From: Acinetobacter parvus DSM 16617 = CIP 108168
Lineage (GTDB): Bacteria; Pseudomonadota; Gammaproteobacteria; Pseudomonadales; Moraxellaceae
Length of the DNA: 64,000 nucleotides
Assembly (NCBI RefSeq): GCF_000368025.1
Contig: NZ_KB849212.1
Span: forward strand, 574,978 to 638,977
Reading direction: 5' to 3'
A program made the position numbers and the translations under genes. Below are positions 26,527 to 36,489 of the stretch, piece after piece. The number at the start of each line of letters is the position of its first letter. The first letter of the stretch is position 1. The notes beneath the pieces are model-generated. The model was given only the letters and a program-made list of their open reading frames with translations, had not been told where the DNA came from and did no database searches.

Positions 26527-27606
26527 TTAACCGTGACGTTTCGCAAAATCATCCATAAAGTTCACAAGTGCCTGGACACCCTCTAAAGGAACTGCGTTGT
26601 AAATACTTGCACGCATACCACCTACTGAACGGTGACCTGCCAGATTAAGTAAATGCTTCTGTTCAGCTTCTTTCAGGAATGTTTTCTCAAGTGCTTCATC
26701 AGCCAGGGTAAATGGCACATTCATCATTGAACGGTTTGCAATGGCGATTGGATTGTTATAGAAGTCGCTAGCATCAATATAACTATAGAGGAGTTTTGCC
26801 TTGTCCTGGTTGATTTTGTAGATTGCATCTACACCACCCTGCTCAAGCAGCCACTCAAATACTAGACCAGACAAATACCATGCATAGGTCGCTGGCGTAT
26901 TGACCATTGAACCATTCTTGGCTTGGTCGCCATATTTTAGGATGCTTGGAATTTCAGGTTTTGCCTGATCCAGCAAATCATCACGAATAATGACAATGGT
27001 TAATCCCGCAGGACCAATATTCTTTTGCGCACCCGCGTAGATGAGGCCAAATTTGCTCACATCCAATGGCGCAGACAAAATACTTGAAGAAAAGTCACAC
27101 ACCAACGGCGCATTTACCTCTGGAACATCGGCGAACTGTAAACCACCAATGGTTTCATTATCTGCATAATGCACATAAGCCGCATGATCAGAAAGGTTCC
27201 AAGTGCTTTGTTCAGTGATCGCATGTTTGCCATCAATCAAAGTGGCCGCATCTACAACATTTACATCGCCGTAGCGCTTGGCTTCTTTTAGTGCCTTTTC
27301 AGACCAGATTCCTGTATGGATATAATCTGCCTTGTTATTTTTTCCAAGCAGATTTAAAGGAATTGCTGAGAATTGTAAGGATGCACCACCTTGCAGGAAC
27401 AATACTTTATAGTTCTCAGGGATATTCATGAGCTTGCGTAGATCAGCTTCTGCCTTTTCTGCCACAGCAACATAATCATTGCTACGATGACTCATTTCCA
27501 TGATCGACAGCCCCTTACCCTGCCAATCCAACATTTCTTGTTGAGCTTTTTCTAAAACGGCAGTAGGTAATGCAGCAGGACCAGCGCAGAAATTATAAGC
27601 ACGCAT
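26527..27606 (-). CDS. serC: Phosphoserine aminotransferase
   Basis: A 359-aa PLP enzyme converting 3-phosphohydroxypyruvate to phosphoserine, also acting in pyridoxine synthesis. It starts MRAYNFCAGPAALP at ATG 27606, with AAGGG upstream; an upstream TTG-like extension is rejected. Phosphate/PLP contacts include LFLQGGASLQFSAIP and VCDFSSSILSAP, and the Schiff-base lysine is in YAGAQKNIGPAG. The C-terminal HRSVGGMRASIYNA is typical. It is monocistronic. Confidence 0.97.
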   Translation of the reverse strand: MRAYNFCAGPAALPTAVLEKAQQEMLDWQGKGLSIMEMSHRSNDYVAVAEKAEADLRKLMNIPENYKVLFLQGGASLQFSAIPLNLLGKNNKADYIHTGIWSEKALKEAKRYGDVNVVDAATLIDGKHAITEQSTWNLSDHAAYVHYADNETIGGLQFADVPEVNAPLVCDFSSSILSAPLDVSKFGLIYAGAQKNIGPAGLTIVIIRDDLLDQAKPEIPSILKYGDQAKNGSMVNTPATYAWYLSGLVFEWLLEQGGVDAIYKINQDKAKLLYSYIDASDFYNNPIAIANRSMMNVPFTLADEALEKTFLKEAEQKHLLNLAGHRSVGGMRASIYNAVPLEGVQALVNFMDDFAKRHG

Positions 27607-27919
27607 GAATTTTCCCTTGTCAAAGTGAAACAAATTGAGATAGGAATTTAAGCACAGATTGACGTAGCTTGCAGCAGCTTATCCAATAAATATTTCAATC
27701 ATCTTTGGGTATTTGACTGATTTTAACAACAACCGTTTCTATTTATTTATGAGCAAATTATCTAATTTTCAGGAAATATATTTAGATTAAAAACTCTACT
27801 TTTTACAAATTTGATACATCAACATCAGCAATATAACTATTTAATTAAAAAATATTATTTTAATTTTATAAAAAGAATTTAGACTCACTCAGGATATTAT
27901 TAAAGTGCGACATACCATA
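27607..27919. other. AT-rich divergent intergenic region
   Basis: About 310 bp between the divergent serC and TolC-family genes. It is very AT-rich, particularly 27720-27900, and must hold the promoters of both. I see no open frame, RNA gene or convincing operator in it. Confidence 0.5.
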
Positions 27920-29416
27920 ATGTTGAAGCGACATAATCGACCGAGTTCTAAGGTCACACGGTTTCCAAAACAGCTAAGTCTCTGTATTAGTTTAATCAGT
28001 TATGCCTTATTTTCTACATCTACACTTGCTCAGACACTCAGCTATAGTGAAGCAGAGAAATTTGTCGTAGAAAATGCATATTCAACTCAAGCCCAGCAGG
28101 CACTTCAACAAGCATCTCGCTTAGAGATGGAAGCTGTCAAACATTTAGGGCTTCCGCGAATTGATTTAAATGCACGTGCTTATTCTTTTCATAGTGAAAC
28201 AAGTGTTCCTTTAGAGTCAAGTAAACGCCGATTAGAAAACTCACTTACACGTGGTTTTGATGACAAATTATCTCAATGGGGAAATGTGTTCCCACCAGAA
28301 GTCATCGATCAAGTCAGCCAAGGTTTTGATCAAACCGTCAGTGATGGATTAAATAAAGTACCCAATAATTTAGATGTCACCATTAAAGATCATGATGTGA
28401 GAACATCTGTTTCTATGGTCATGCCACTTTATACAGGTGGAAAAATCAGTAGTGCCAAACAAATTGCCAGTATTCAATCCAAGCGTTCTGACATCAGTGA
28501 GAAACAGCAACAAGATTCTCAGCGTTTTGAAATGATTCAGACCTATTTTAATGTGCAATTGCAGCAACAATTATTAAGCACCAGTTTATTTAATCTAAAT
28601 GCAATGCAACAACATTATGACAATGCATTAAAGTTAGAAAAGCAGGGTTTTATAAATAAAGGACAACGCATGCAATTTGAAGTTGCTCGTAATAATGCGC
28701 AACGTACCTATCAAAATGCACAATCGAATCTACAAGCGAGTCAGTTTAGTTTACAAAATTTATTGCAAACTAAAGCGCCATTAAATCTCAGCACTCCCCT
28801 ATTCGTAAATACAGATCAAAATCATTCATTAGATAAGCTACTTGCAAACTACGACCAAAATTCAAGCCTCATCAAAAAACTGCAAATGGACACACAGCTA
28901 GCCAATGAAAATGTCCGAATTCAGCAAGCAGCTAAAAAGCCAAGTGTCTTTGCTTTTGGTGAATATGGTTTAGATGAGAAAGAAAATTGGATCATTGGCG
29001 TTATGGCAAAATACAATTTATTCTCTGGTGTCGATAAAAATAAAAACGTACATGCAGCAGAACTAAAACGTTATGCGGCAGAACTCATGACAGAACGTAC
29101 CAAGCAAGAAATTGAAAATGTGCTGTACAAATCCTATAGCGAATTGAATGCTTCGCAAACCAGCCACCAACTATTGACACAAAACACCAAAGCAGCACAA
29201 GAGAATCTACGTATTCAACAACTTTCCTTTAAGGAAGGTATGGGAACTGCAACTCAAGTCATCGATGCACAAAATGCATTGAATGCATTGAGAAGTGAAA
29301 TGGCAATCAATGCATATAAATATATTTTATCTTTAGCAACCCTATTACAAAGCTATGGCTCGATTGACGAGTTCAAGCTCTATGTTAATCAACCACGTAC
29401 TGATTTTATCCGTTAA
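27920..29416 (+). CDS. TolC-family outer-membrane efflux protein
   Basis: A 498-aa outer-membrane channel of type I/tripartite export systems. The signal peptide spans about residues 1-38 with a long n-region (hydrophobic LCISLISYALFSTSTLAQ). The mature part has two OEP repeats rich in heptad coiled coil (about 60-240 and 290-470), including QGFINKGQRMQFEVARNNAQ and QQLSFKEGMGTATQVIDAQNALN. It opens an operon with an HlyD-type adaptor and two ABC-2 permeases. ATG 27920 is chosen; GTG 27905 is an alternative. Confidence 0.9.
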   Translation: MLKRHNRPSSKVTRFPKQLSLCISLISYALFSTSTLAQTLSYSEAEKFVVENAYSTQAQQALQQASRLEMEAVKHLGLPRIDLNARAYSFHSETSVPLESSKRRLENSLTRGFDDKLSQWGNVFPPEVIDQVSQGFDQTVSDGLNKVPNNLDVTIKDHDVRTSVSMVMPLYTGGKISSAKQIASIQSKRSDISEKQQQDSQRFEMIQTYFNVQLQQQLLSTSLFNLNAMQQHYDNALKLEKQGFINKGQRMQFEVARNNAQRTYQNAQSNLQASQFSLQNLLQTKAPLNLSTPLFVNTDQNHSLDKLLANYDQNSSLIKKLQMDTQLANENVRIQQAAKKPSVFAFGEYGLDEKENWIIGVMAKYNLFSGVDKNKNVHAAELKRYAAELMTERTKQEIENVLYKSYSELNASQTSHQLLTQNTKAAQENLRIQQLSFKEGMGTATQVIDAQNALNALRSEMAINAYKYILSLATLLQSYGSIDEFKLYVNQPRTDFIR

Positions 29417-29428
29417 TTGGAGACATTT

Positions 29429-30589
29429 ATGAGCCAAAATCAATCATCATCCAATTCAAAACGCGATACAGATAACGTGGCAAAAGCGGATGAAACGCAA
29501 ACGACTAACGTCGTAAATGAGCAAGCATCTTCAACAGAACAAATTGACACTAACAAGACTGCTACACCATCAAATACTCAGGAACCACCAGCGCAACCAC
29601 CCCAGAAAGGTAAAGCTAAAATTATTGGTCTAATTATTGTATTTATTTTGCTTGGCTTAATTGCATATGGTTTATGGAAAGCATATCAACCCCAAGCAGT
29701 TGAATTACAAGGACGAGTTGAAGCTGAAACAATAAACATCAGCACCAAAGTACCTAGTCGTATCGAAGAATTTTATGTAACTGAAGGACAAGCCGTAAAA
29801 AAAGGGCAAGCGCTTATTCGCTTTGTGAGTCCCGAACTTGAAGCCAAAAAAGAACAAGCCCAAGCCGCCTTGCAAAGTGCAATGGCATTCCAGTCAACCG
29901 TTTATCGTGGTTCTCAACAAGAAAATATTGAAACTCTGTATGCCAACTGGCAAGCTTTAAAAACGCAAGCAGAACTTGCAGCAACAACCTATAAACGAGG
30001 TGAAAACCTCTATCAACAAGGTGTGATTTCTCGTCAACGTCGTGATGAGATGCTTGCGGCACAAACCTCTGCCCGTGAAACTGCTGAGGCGTCATATCAA
30101 CAATATGCACGCGCTAAACGTGGTAGCACCGAACAACAGAAATCAACTGCCGATGCAAAAGTCGCCATGGCACAAGCTGCTGTCAAAGAAGCAAATGCAT
30201 TGACAGAAGAAACCAAGCTCTATTCACCGGTCGACGGTACTGTATCGAAAACCTATGGCAAACCAACAGAGTTAGTCGCAACTGGTGTGCCTGTCGTCAG
30301 TATTATTGAAGACCATGAGATGTGGGTCAGTTTAAATGTCCGTGAAGATATGTATGAAAGTGTATATCAAAACAAAACTTTAGATGGTTTCGTACCTGCG
30401 CTGAATCAAAAAGTCACATTTAAAGTGAAGAACATTGATGTTGAAGGAGACTTTGCAACCATTAAAACCACACGTCAAACGGGTGGTTATGATATTCGCA
30501 GCTTTAAATTCCACTTAGTACCTGAGCAATCTATTCCAGATCTTAAAGTTGGAATGAGCGTACTTTTTAAAATTAAAGAGGCAAAATAA
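29429..30589 (+). CDS. HlyD/EmrA-type periplasmic adaptor
   Basis: A 386-aa membrane fusion protein. The hydrophilic N-terminus (1-62) is rich in Ser, Thr, Gln and Pro. One transmembrane helix follows at ~66-86 (IIGLIIVFILLGLIAYGLW). A biotinyl-lipoyl half (VEAETINISTKVPSRIEEFYVTEGQAVKKGQALI), a coiled-coil hairpin (about 145-245) and a beta-barrel domain come next. TTGGAG 6 bases upstream supports ATG 29429. It follows the TolC-type gene by 12 bp and precedes the first permease by 3 bp. It should bridge the inner-membrane permeases to the TolC-type channel. Confidence 0.9.
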   Translation: MSQNQSSSNSKRDTDNVAKADETQTTNVVNEQASSTEQIDTNKTATPSNTQEPPAQPPQKGKAKIIGLIIVFILLGLIAYGLWKAYQPQAVELQGRVEAETINISTKVPSRIEEFYVTEGQAVKKGQALIRFVSPELEAKKEQAQAALQSAMAFQSTVYRGSQQENIETLYANWQALKTQAELAATTYKRGENLYQQGVISRQRRDEMLAAQTSARETAEASYQQYARAKRGSTEQQKSTADAKVAMAQAAVKEANALTEETKLYSPVDGTVSKTYGKPTELVATGVPVVSIIEDHEMWVSLNVREDMYESVYQNKTLDGFVPALNQKVTFKVKNIDVEGDFATIKTTRQTGGYDIRSFKFHLVPEQSIPDLKVGMSVLFKIKEAK

Positions 30590-30592
30590 CCA

Positions 30593-31723
30593 ATGTTTGC
30601 TGCAATGCTTCGAGAGTTGCGTTATTTAAAATGCCATAAAGTAGATGCATTTATGGCAATCATTATGCCTTTATTGATCATCATCTTTTTTACCAGCATG
30701 CTTTCGGCTGGAAAAGCTGAGCACTTACCGATTGCCATTGTTGACCAAGATCAAAGCCAATTAAGCCGACAAATCATTCATAACCTCAGTATTAACCCAA
30801 GTCTAAGTGTAAAGACTATCAGTTCAAGTCAAGACGAAGTTGAACGTATGATTAATAGTACTCAGGTTTGGGGTTTTGTTTTCATTCCTGAAGGTGCGGA
30901 GCAACGACTTGTTCAGGCAAAAAATGCTCAAATTAGTATGGCGTATAACCAATCTTTTTTTACTATTGGCAATACCATTGCTTCAGCAATGCAAAGTAGC
31001 ACCCTCAATGCCATTGGCGACTATTTAGGTAACAGTTATTTAGCAAATAAAATCCCTTATGCTGAATTCCCTACGCCACATGTCAAAGTCTCGATGCTAT
31101 ATAACCCCAGCATGAGTTATGAGCTATTTTTAGGACCGTTCATTGTTCCTGCAGTACTCCATTTATTGCTGTGTTGTTGTATTGCATTCGCAATCGGGCA
31201 AGAATTTAAGCGTCATACCTTTGCAGAATGGCTAGGTTCAACACAGATTGTTTCTCGATTTTTTGGAAAAATTTTGCTTTATGTGCTGATTTTTTGTTTC
31301 TGGACATGGTGCTGGATGTTCTGGCTCAGCCAGGTCAAAGGTTATTTTATCGCAGGCTCACTTAGCTTTCTTTTGATCGCTCAGTTTGTGTTTTATTTTG
31401 CCTATGCCATGATCAGCAGTAGCGTTATCTTAGCTACCAAAGACCTGCCTAAAAGTTTTGGTTTTATCGCACTATATGGTGGCTCATCCATGAGTTTCGC
31501 AGGTGTCACACTCCCCTTAAATAATGCTCCTGCATTTACACAATTATGGTCAATGATTATTCCATTTACCCCTTACGCAAAATTACAAACTGAGCAATGG
31601 GTGATTGGAAGCGATGTCATTATTTCAGTTATACCTTTCATTATTCTGCTCGTTTTTGCAGTGATATTTAGCTTATTAAGTCTTCGTTTATTGAGGAAAA
31701 ATGTTCAGGAGATTCACTCATGA
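30593..31723 (+). CDS. ABC-2 type permease, subunit 1
   Basis: A 376-aa permease of the YhhJ/YbhR-like class (ABC2_membrane_3). One N-terminal helix (23-40, IIMPLLIIIFFTSML) is followed by a large periplasmic domain beginning LPIAIVDQDQSQLSRQI, then five C-terminal helices from ~185 to 365. No Walker A or signature motif is present, so it cannot hydrolyse ATP alone. It overlaps subunit 2 by 4 bp (ATGA at 31720-31723). With its partner it would form the inner-membrane part of a tripartite exporter. Confidence 0.88.
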   Translation: MFAAMLRELRYLKCHKVDAFMAIIMPLLIIIFFTSMLSAGKAEHLPIAIVDQDQSQLSRQIIHNLSINPSLSVKTISSSQDEVERMINSTQVWGFVFIPEGAEQRLVQAKNAQISMAYNQSFFTIGNTIASAMQSSTLNAIGDYLGNSYLANKIPYAEFPTPHVKVSMLYNPSMSYELFLGPFIVPAVLHLLLCCCIAFAIGQEFKRHTFAEWLGSTQIVSRFFGKILLYVLIFCFWTWCWMFWLSQVKGYFIAGSLSFLLIAQFVFYFAYAMISSSVILATKDLPKSFGFIALYGGSSMSFAGVTLPLNNAPAFTQLWSMIIPFTPYAKLQTEQWVIGSDVIISVIPFIILLVFAVIFSLLSLRLLRKNVQEIHS

Positions 31724-32832
31724 AATCATTTTTCTTTTATTACAAACAAACTTTCAAAAATATTGTGAAAAATAACTCAGTGTTTACCACACTGATTGCC
31801 TCTATCCTCATGTATAGCTTTTTCTATCCAACTGCCTATAAAGCGCAAGTTGCAGAAAATATTCCGATCGTGATTGTTGATGAAGAACAAAGTGTTTTAA
31901 GCTCTAAAATTATTAGTCAAACTGCTAGTAGCCCCCATATCCAGATACAGGCTGTCACAGGGAACTTCCTTGAAGCAGAACAAATGGTGAAAAACCAAAA
32001 AGCTGAAGCGATCTTATTACTTCCAGAAAACCTGAGTCAAAGCCTCAGACGTGGTGAAATGGGAGGGATTGGGCTTTATCTCAGTACAGCATATTTTTTA
32101 CAAACTAAAGAAGCTGCTACAGGTCTTGCGACCTCGATCGAATATACACTGAAAGAGCATTTGGAAAAATTTGGCGAAGCCTCCCAATTTGAAATTGAGC
32201 TGCCAATCCACGATATTCCGTTATTTAATACATTATCTGGATATGGAAGTTATATTTTTCCCGCTGTTGCGAGTTTAATTATTCATCAGACACTGTTATT
32301 AGGTCTGGCTATGTTGATTGCGAGCTATCGTGAATCAGGTTGGATCGCAAAACCAATCGAGTTTTGGGCAACTTTTACAGCAATTCTCACAATAGGTTGT
32401 CTTGGTTGTTTATATCTCTTCGGTTTTACATTTTGGCTTTATGACTATCCTCATGGTGGAAATTTCTGGGGAACGCTGCTTGCAACGCCAGTTTATGTAA
32501 GTTGTATTATCGGTCTAGCGATGCTGGTTGGATCTTTAGTAGATATGCCTGAACGTGTAGGACATTTAATTGTTGTCACCTCAGTCCCTCTTTTCTTATT
32601 AACAGGTACTGCTTGGCCACATGCAGCTATGCCTGAATGGATGCAATACTTAGCTTGGACTCTTCCATCTACACATGGTGTTCAAATGTTTGTGCAATTA
32701 AATCAGATGGGAGTACCTACAGCAATCGTGATACCTAAACTGATTTATTTAGCAACTCTTGGTGGAATCTTGTTGGCTTGCTCTTATTATCGTTTAGTCA
32801 TGCTAAAGCCAATAAAAAAGGAAGCTAATTAG
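31720..32832 (+). CDS. ABC-2 type permease, subunit 2
   Basis: A 370-aa paralogue of the preceding permease with the same plan: N-terminal helix (21-36), periplasmic domain starting IPIVIVDEEQSVLSSKII, and five helices in the C-terminal half ending LLACSYYRLVM. No ATP-binding motifs. The stop codon TAG lies in the centre of the terminator palindrome, an economical ending. The pair probably forms a heterodimer. The ATPase expected for an ABC exporter is not in this operon or elsewhere in the window (LolD belongs to another system). Confidence 0.88.
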   Translation: MKSFFFYYKQTFKNIVKNNSVFTTLIASILMYSFFYPTAYKAQVAENIPIVIVDEEQSVLSSKIISQTASSPHIQIQAVTGNFLEAEQMVKNQKAEAILLLPENLSQSLRRGEMGGIGLYLSTAYFLQTKEAATGLATSIEYTLKEHLEKFGEASQFEIELPIHDIPLFNTLSGYGSYIFPAVASLIIHQTLLLGLAMLIASYRESGWIAKPIEFWATFTAILTIGCLGCLYLFGFTFWLYDYPHGGNFWGTLLATPVYVSCIIGLAMLVGSLVDMPERVGHLIVVTSVPLFLLTGTAWPHAAMPEWMQYLAWTLPSTHGVQMFVQLNQMGVPTAIVIPKLIYLATLGGILLACSYYRLVMLKPIKKEAN

Positions 32833-32843
32833 CTTCCTTTTTT
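32814..32843 (+). terminator. Perfect palindromic terminator containing a stop codon
   Basis: AAAAAAGGAAGCTAA and TTAGCTTCCTTTTTT form a 30-bp perfect palindrome. The stop codon of the permease gene (32830-32832) is inside it. It serves both this operon and the convergent gyrA. Confidence 0.92.
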
Positions 32844-32856
32844 AACAACTTATCAC

Positions 32857-35592
32857 TTAAGCTTCTGGAGTATCATCTTTAGGTTCTACTGCAACTTCTT
32901 CTGAAGTTGCTGTTTGCGCCTCTGGATTTTCTACGCCTTCGATCAGCTCTAATTCGTCCTCATCTTCCACTTCAACAGCATCAATTGAAACAACACCAAC
33001 TAATGTTTCTGCATCGCTGAGACGAATTAAACGAACACCTTGAGCATTACGACCAGTCATCGCAACCTCGGCAGCACGAGTACGGACTAAGGTACCACCA
33101 TCAGAAATCAACATAAGCTCTTTGCTTTCATCAATTGATACCGCACCGACAAGCTCACCATTACGTTCAGAGGTCTTAATCGCAATTACCCCCTTACCAC
33201 CACGCTTCTTGGTCGGGAAGTCATTCACTGGAGTACGTTTACCATAACCGTTGGCACTCGCACACAGCACCTCACCTGTTTCAGGTACCACAACGAGAGA
33301 TACGATACGGCTCAATACATTTGAATCAGACGAATCATCATTGTCATCGCTATCATCATTTTCAACGTCAGCATCTTCAGCTTCAATGGTATTGCTGGCA
33401 AAGCTGACACGCATACCACGCACACCTTTGGCAGTACGTCCCATCGCACGAACATCTGTTTCAGCAAAACGAATTGCTTTACCTTCATTCGAGAACAGCA
33501 TGATTTGCTGATTACCATCAGTAATCGCAACACCAATCAAGGTATCTTCTTCATTCAGTTCAATTGCACGTAAACCATTGGCACGGATATTACTGAATTG
33601 TGCCAATTCCACACGTTTCACCGTACCTGAGGCCGTTGCCATAAATACATAGTGATTTTCTGGGAACTCTGTCAACGGCAAGATTGCAGTTACAGTTTCA
33701 TTCGCATCTAAAGGTAATAAATTAATGATCGGACGACCTTTGGCACCACGAGATGCTTGAGGTACTTCGAAGACACGTAAACGATAAACTTTACCCACAT
33801 CAGTAAAGCACAAGACAGTTGCATGGTTTGATGCCACAATCAAATGCTGGATGATGTCATCATCTTTCATTGCAGTAGCGGACTTACCACGACCACCACG
33901 ACGTTGCGCTTGATAGTCAGAAAGTGGTTGAGTTTTCGCATAACCTGTTTGAGAAACAGTCAATACCACTTGTTCTTCTGGGATCAAATCTTCACGGCAG
34001 AAATCAACGCCTGATTCAACAATTTCAGTACGACGCCCATCACCATATTGTTGCAAGATTAAAGCAAGCTCTTCACGAATCACATTCATCAATAAATTAA
34101 AATCATTGAGAATTGCTTTTAATTCAGCGATTTGACCTAAGATTTCAGAATATTCTGCATGTAACTTGTCTTGTTCGAGACCCGTTAAACGGTGCAAACG
34201 TAATTCTAAGATTGCTGCAACTTGCGTAGGTGACAAGCGATAAATCTCACCTGACAAACCAAATGGGCGAGTTGGGTCTTCGCCTTCAATTTCATCTGGA
34301 CGAACAGAGATCGCACCTGCTTTTTCCAGCAATGCCACCACGCCACCGCCAGCCCACTCACCTACCTGTAAACGCTCACGTGCTTCAGCGGGGTTAGCAG
34401 AAGTTTTAATGGTTTCAATGATGGCATCAATATTGGCCAAGGCAACGGTTAAGCCTTCCAAGATATGTCCACGCTCGCGTGCTTTACGCAATTCGAACAT
34501 GGTACGGCGGGTCACCACTTCCTGACGGTGACGGATAAACGCCGCAATGATGTCTTTCAGGTTCATCAACTTAGGCTGACCATTATCCAGACAGACCATG
34601 TTAATGCTGAACGAGTTTTGAAGTTGTGTATGCAGGAATAAATTATTCACTGCAACTTCTGCATTTTCGCCACGCTTCAGGTCGATCGCGATACGCATGC
34701 CTTCTTTATCAGACTCATCACGCAGTTCGGAAATACCTTCAAGTTTCTTTTCTTTGACTAACTCGGCAATACGCTCAATGGTTTTTGCTTTGTTAACTTG
34801 GTAAGGAATCTCAGTAAAGACGATGGTGGTACGGCCTGTTTTTGGGTCTTCCTCAAAGTGATATTTACCACGAATATGCAAACGGCCTTTACCAGTCCGA
34901 TAGGCATCAACAATGCCTGATTTACCGTAAATAATACCGCCCGTAGGGAAATCTGGCCCCGTAATATGCTCCATCAAACCTTCAATAGAGATATTTGGGT
35001 TATTGGCATAGGCTAAACAAGCATTGACCACTTCAGTCATATTGTGTGGCGCCATATTGGTCGCCATACCGACTGCAATACCCGTCGCACCATTAATCAA
35101 AAGATTTGGAATACGTGTCGGCATCACTTGAGGAATACGCTCAGAACCGTCGTAGTTATCTTCCCAATCAACAGTATCTTTTTCTAAGTCTGCTAAGATT
35201 TCATGGGTCAACTTTTGCATACGAACTTCGGTATAACGCATTGCTGCTGCGCTATCCCCATCGACAGAACCGAAGTTACCTTGACCATCAACCAACATGT
35301 AACGCAAGCTAAAATTCTGCGCCATACGAACAATGGTTTCATATACCGCACTGTCACCATGAGGGTGATATTTACCAATCACGTCCCCGACAACACGAGC
35401 AGACTTTTTGTATGCTTTGTTATAATCATTGCCCAATTCGTGCATCGCAAACAATACACGACGGTGAACAGGTTTTAGACCGTCTCTCACATCTGGCAAT
35501 GCACGAGATACAATTACGCTCATGGCGTAATCTAGATATGAATGCTTGAGTTCGTCCTCAATGGCAATCGGTCTGATTTCCGATACGCTCAT
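32857..35592 (-). CDS. gyrA: DNA gyrase subunit A
   Basis: A 911-aa subunit that breaks and rejoins DNA for negative supercoiling. It starts MSVSEIRPIAIEDELKHSYLD at ATG 35592 with AAGGAG upstream. The active-site Tyr120 is in AAAMRYTEVRM. The quinolone-determining region reads HPHGDSAVYETIVRMAQ, with Ser81 and Glu85 in their wild-type form. The GyrA box QRRGGRGK opens the C-terminal pinwheel domain. That domain contains an acidic insert of ~20 residues (EDADVENDDSDDNDDSSDSN) and an acidic tail. Single gene between two terminators/AT-rich gaps. Confidence 0.97.
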   Translation of the reverse strand: MSVSEIRPIAIEDELKHSYLDYAMSVIVSRALPDVRDGLKPVHRRVLFAMHELGNDYNKAYKKSARVVGDVIGKYHPHGDSAVYETIVRMAQNFSLRYMLVDGQGNFGSVDGDSAAAMRYTEVRMQKLTHEILADLEKDTVDWEDNYDGSERIPQVMPTRIPNLLINGATGIAVGMATNMAPHNMTEVVNACLAYANNPNISIEGLMEHITGPDFPTGGIIYGKSGIVDAYRTGKGRLHIRGKYHFEEDPKTGRTTIVFTEIPYQVNKAKTIERIAELVKEKKLEGISELRDESDKEGMRIAIDLKRGENAEVAVNNLFLHTQLQNSFSINMVCLDNGQPKLMNLKDIIAAFIRHRQEVVTRRTMFELRKARERGHILEGLTVALANIDAIIETIKTSANPAEARERLQVGEWAGGGVVALLEKAGAISVRPDEIEGEDPTRPFGLSGEIYRLSPTQVAAILELRLHRLTGLEQDKLHAEYSEILGQIAELKAILNDFNLLMNVIREELALILQQYGDGRRTEIVESGVDFCREDLIPEEQVVLTVSQTGYAKTQPLSDYQAQRRGGRGKSATAMKDDDIIQHLIVASNHATVLCFTDVGKVYRLRVFEVPQASRGAKGRPIINLLPLDANETVTAILPLTEFPENHYVFMATASGTVKRVELAQFSNIRANGLRAIELNEEDTLIGVAITDGNQQIMLFSNEGKAIRFAETDVRAMGRTAKGVRGMRVSFASNTIEAEDADVENDDSDDNDDSSDSNVLSRIVSLVVVPETGEVLCASANGYGKRTPVNDFPTKKRGGKGVIAIKTSERNGELVGAVSIDESKELMLISDGGTLVRTRAAEVAMTGRNAQGVRLIRLSDAETLVGVVSIDAVEVEDEDELELIEGVENPEAQTATSEEVAVEPKDDTPEA

Positions 35593-35888
35593 GCATACTC
35601 CTTGTTTACAGGTCGATGGTTCCACCTGTTTTTATGTCTTCAATCTTGCAAAAATTTAATCCAAAAACTTGAACTAAAATTAAAAAATATAGCGAAAAAT
35701 TATAGCATAAATGACAGGTTAACTGGGAGTTTGCTAATCTGAAAATAGCATTTTTTTACAATAAAAAATTTATTAGAATTAATAAGTTAAAAATCTAGTT
35801 TTCCATTTTTCAGTGAACAGAATAAAAGGTTACTTTTTAATCAAAATAAAGGCATTTTTAATAAAATCTTCAATCCAGTTTTTTAAAA

Positions 35889-36404
35889 TCAGCGGTATAA
35901 ATAGGCATATTCTCTTTGAAAGAAAATTAAGTCTAGCTCCAAGGACTTTGCTGTTAGCTCAAAGATCATGCTGTGCATTTGACCTCGATGATGCGTTTGA
36001 TGGTTAAATAGGTGTGCCAATATCTCAATCAAAGGCTCAGTATAAATTTGACCTCGACGGACATAAGCAATGGTTTGATGGAATGAAACTTCATCATGTT
36101 CATGAATAAAATTTATCAGACTTTGATCATGTTCAATTCGAGCATTCTCTAATTGGGCGAGTTGATTATAAAGAATTTCATCCAAAGTATATGTTGATGC
36201 AACAACACCTTTGATACGCTCAAACCAAAGTATATCTCCTACCAACACATGATTTGCCGTTTGCATAAGGGATTTAAAATAAACTTTACAATCTTGATTT
36301 AATTGCTCCTCTGTTAAGCCGATGAGCGTAGAAAATAACTTTTGATTTGCCCACTGATTATAATGAGCCAGCATCAGAAAATAGGTCTTAAAAGTATAAT
36401 TCAT
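35889..36404 (-). CDS. DinB-family protein
   Basis: A 171-aa four-helix-bundle protein of the DinB/YfiT superfamily. A putative metal-binding His triad is visible: His in ANHVLVGD, then HLFNHQTHHRGQMHSM near the C-terminus. The N-terminus is FKTYFLMLAHYNQWANQKLF, typical for the family. Function unproven; relatives include thiol-dependent transferases. ATG 36404 has GAGAG upstream; ATG 36419 is an in-frame alternative adding five residues. It stands between etfA's terminator and an AT-rich gap before gyrA. Confidence 0.85.
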   Translation of the reverse strand: MNYTFKTYFLMLAHYNQWANQKLFSTLIGLTEEQLNQDCKVYFKSLMQTANHVLVGDILWFERIKGVVASTYTLDEILYNQLAQLENARIEHDQSLINFIHEHDEVSFHQTIAYVRRGQIYTEPLIEILAHLFNHQTHHRGQMHSMIFELTAKSLELDLIFFQREYAYLYR

Positions 36405-36442
36405 CGGTAATGCTCTCATTTATTTATTCTTATTTTTAACAT

Positions 36443-36470
36443 AAAAAAACACCCCTTTCGGGGCGTTCTT
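36443..36470 (-). terminator. Terminator after etfBA
   Basis: On the minus strand AACGCCCC-GAAA-GGGGTGTT followed by a T-run: an 8-bp stem (one G-U) with a GAAA tetraloop just beyond the etfA stop. Confidence 0.85.
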
Positions 36471-36489
36471 CAACTTTATTCAGAGCGAA

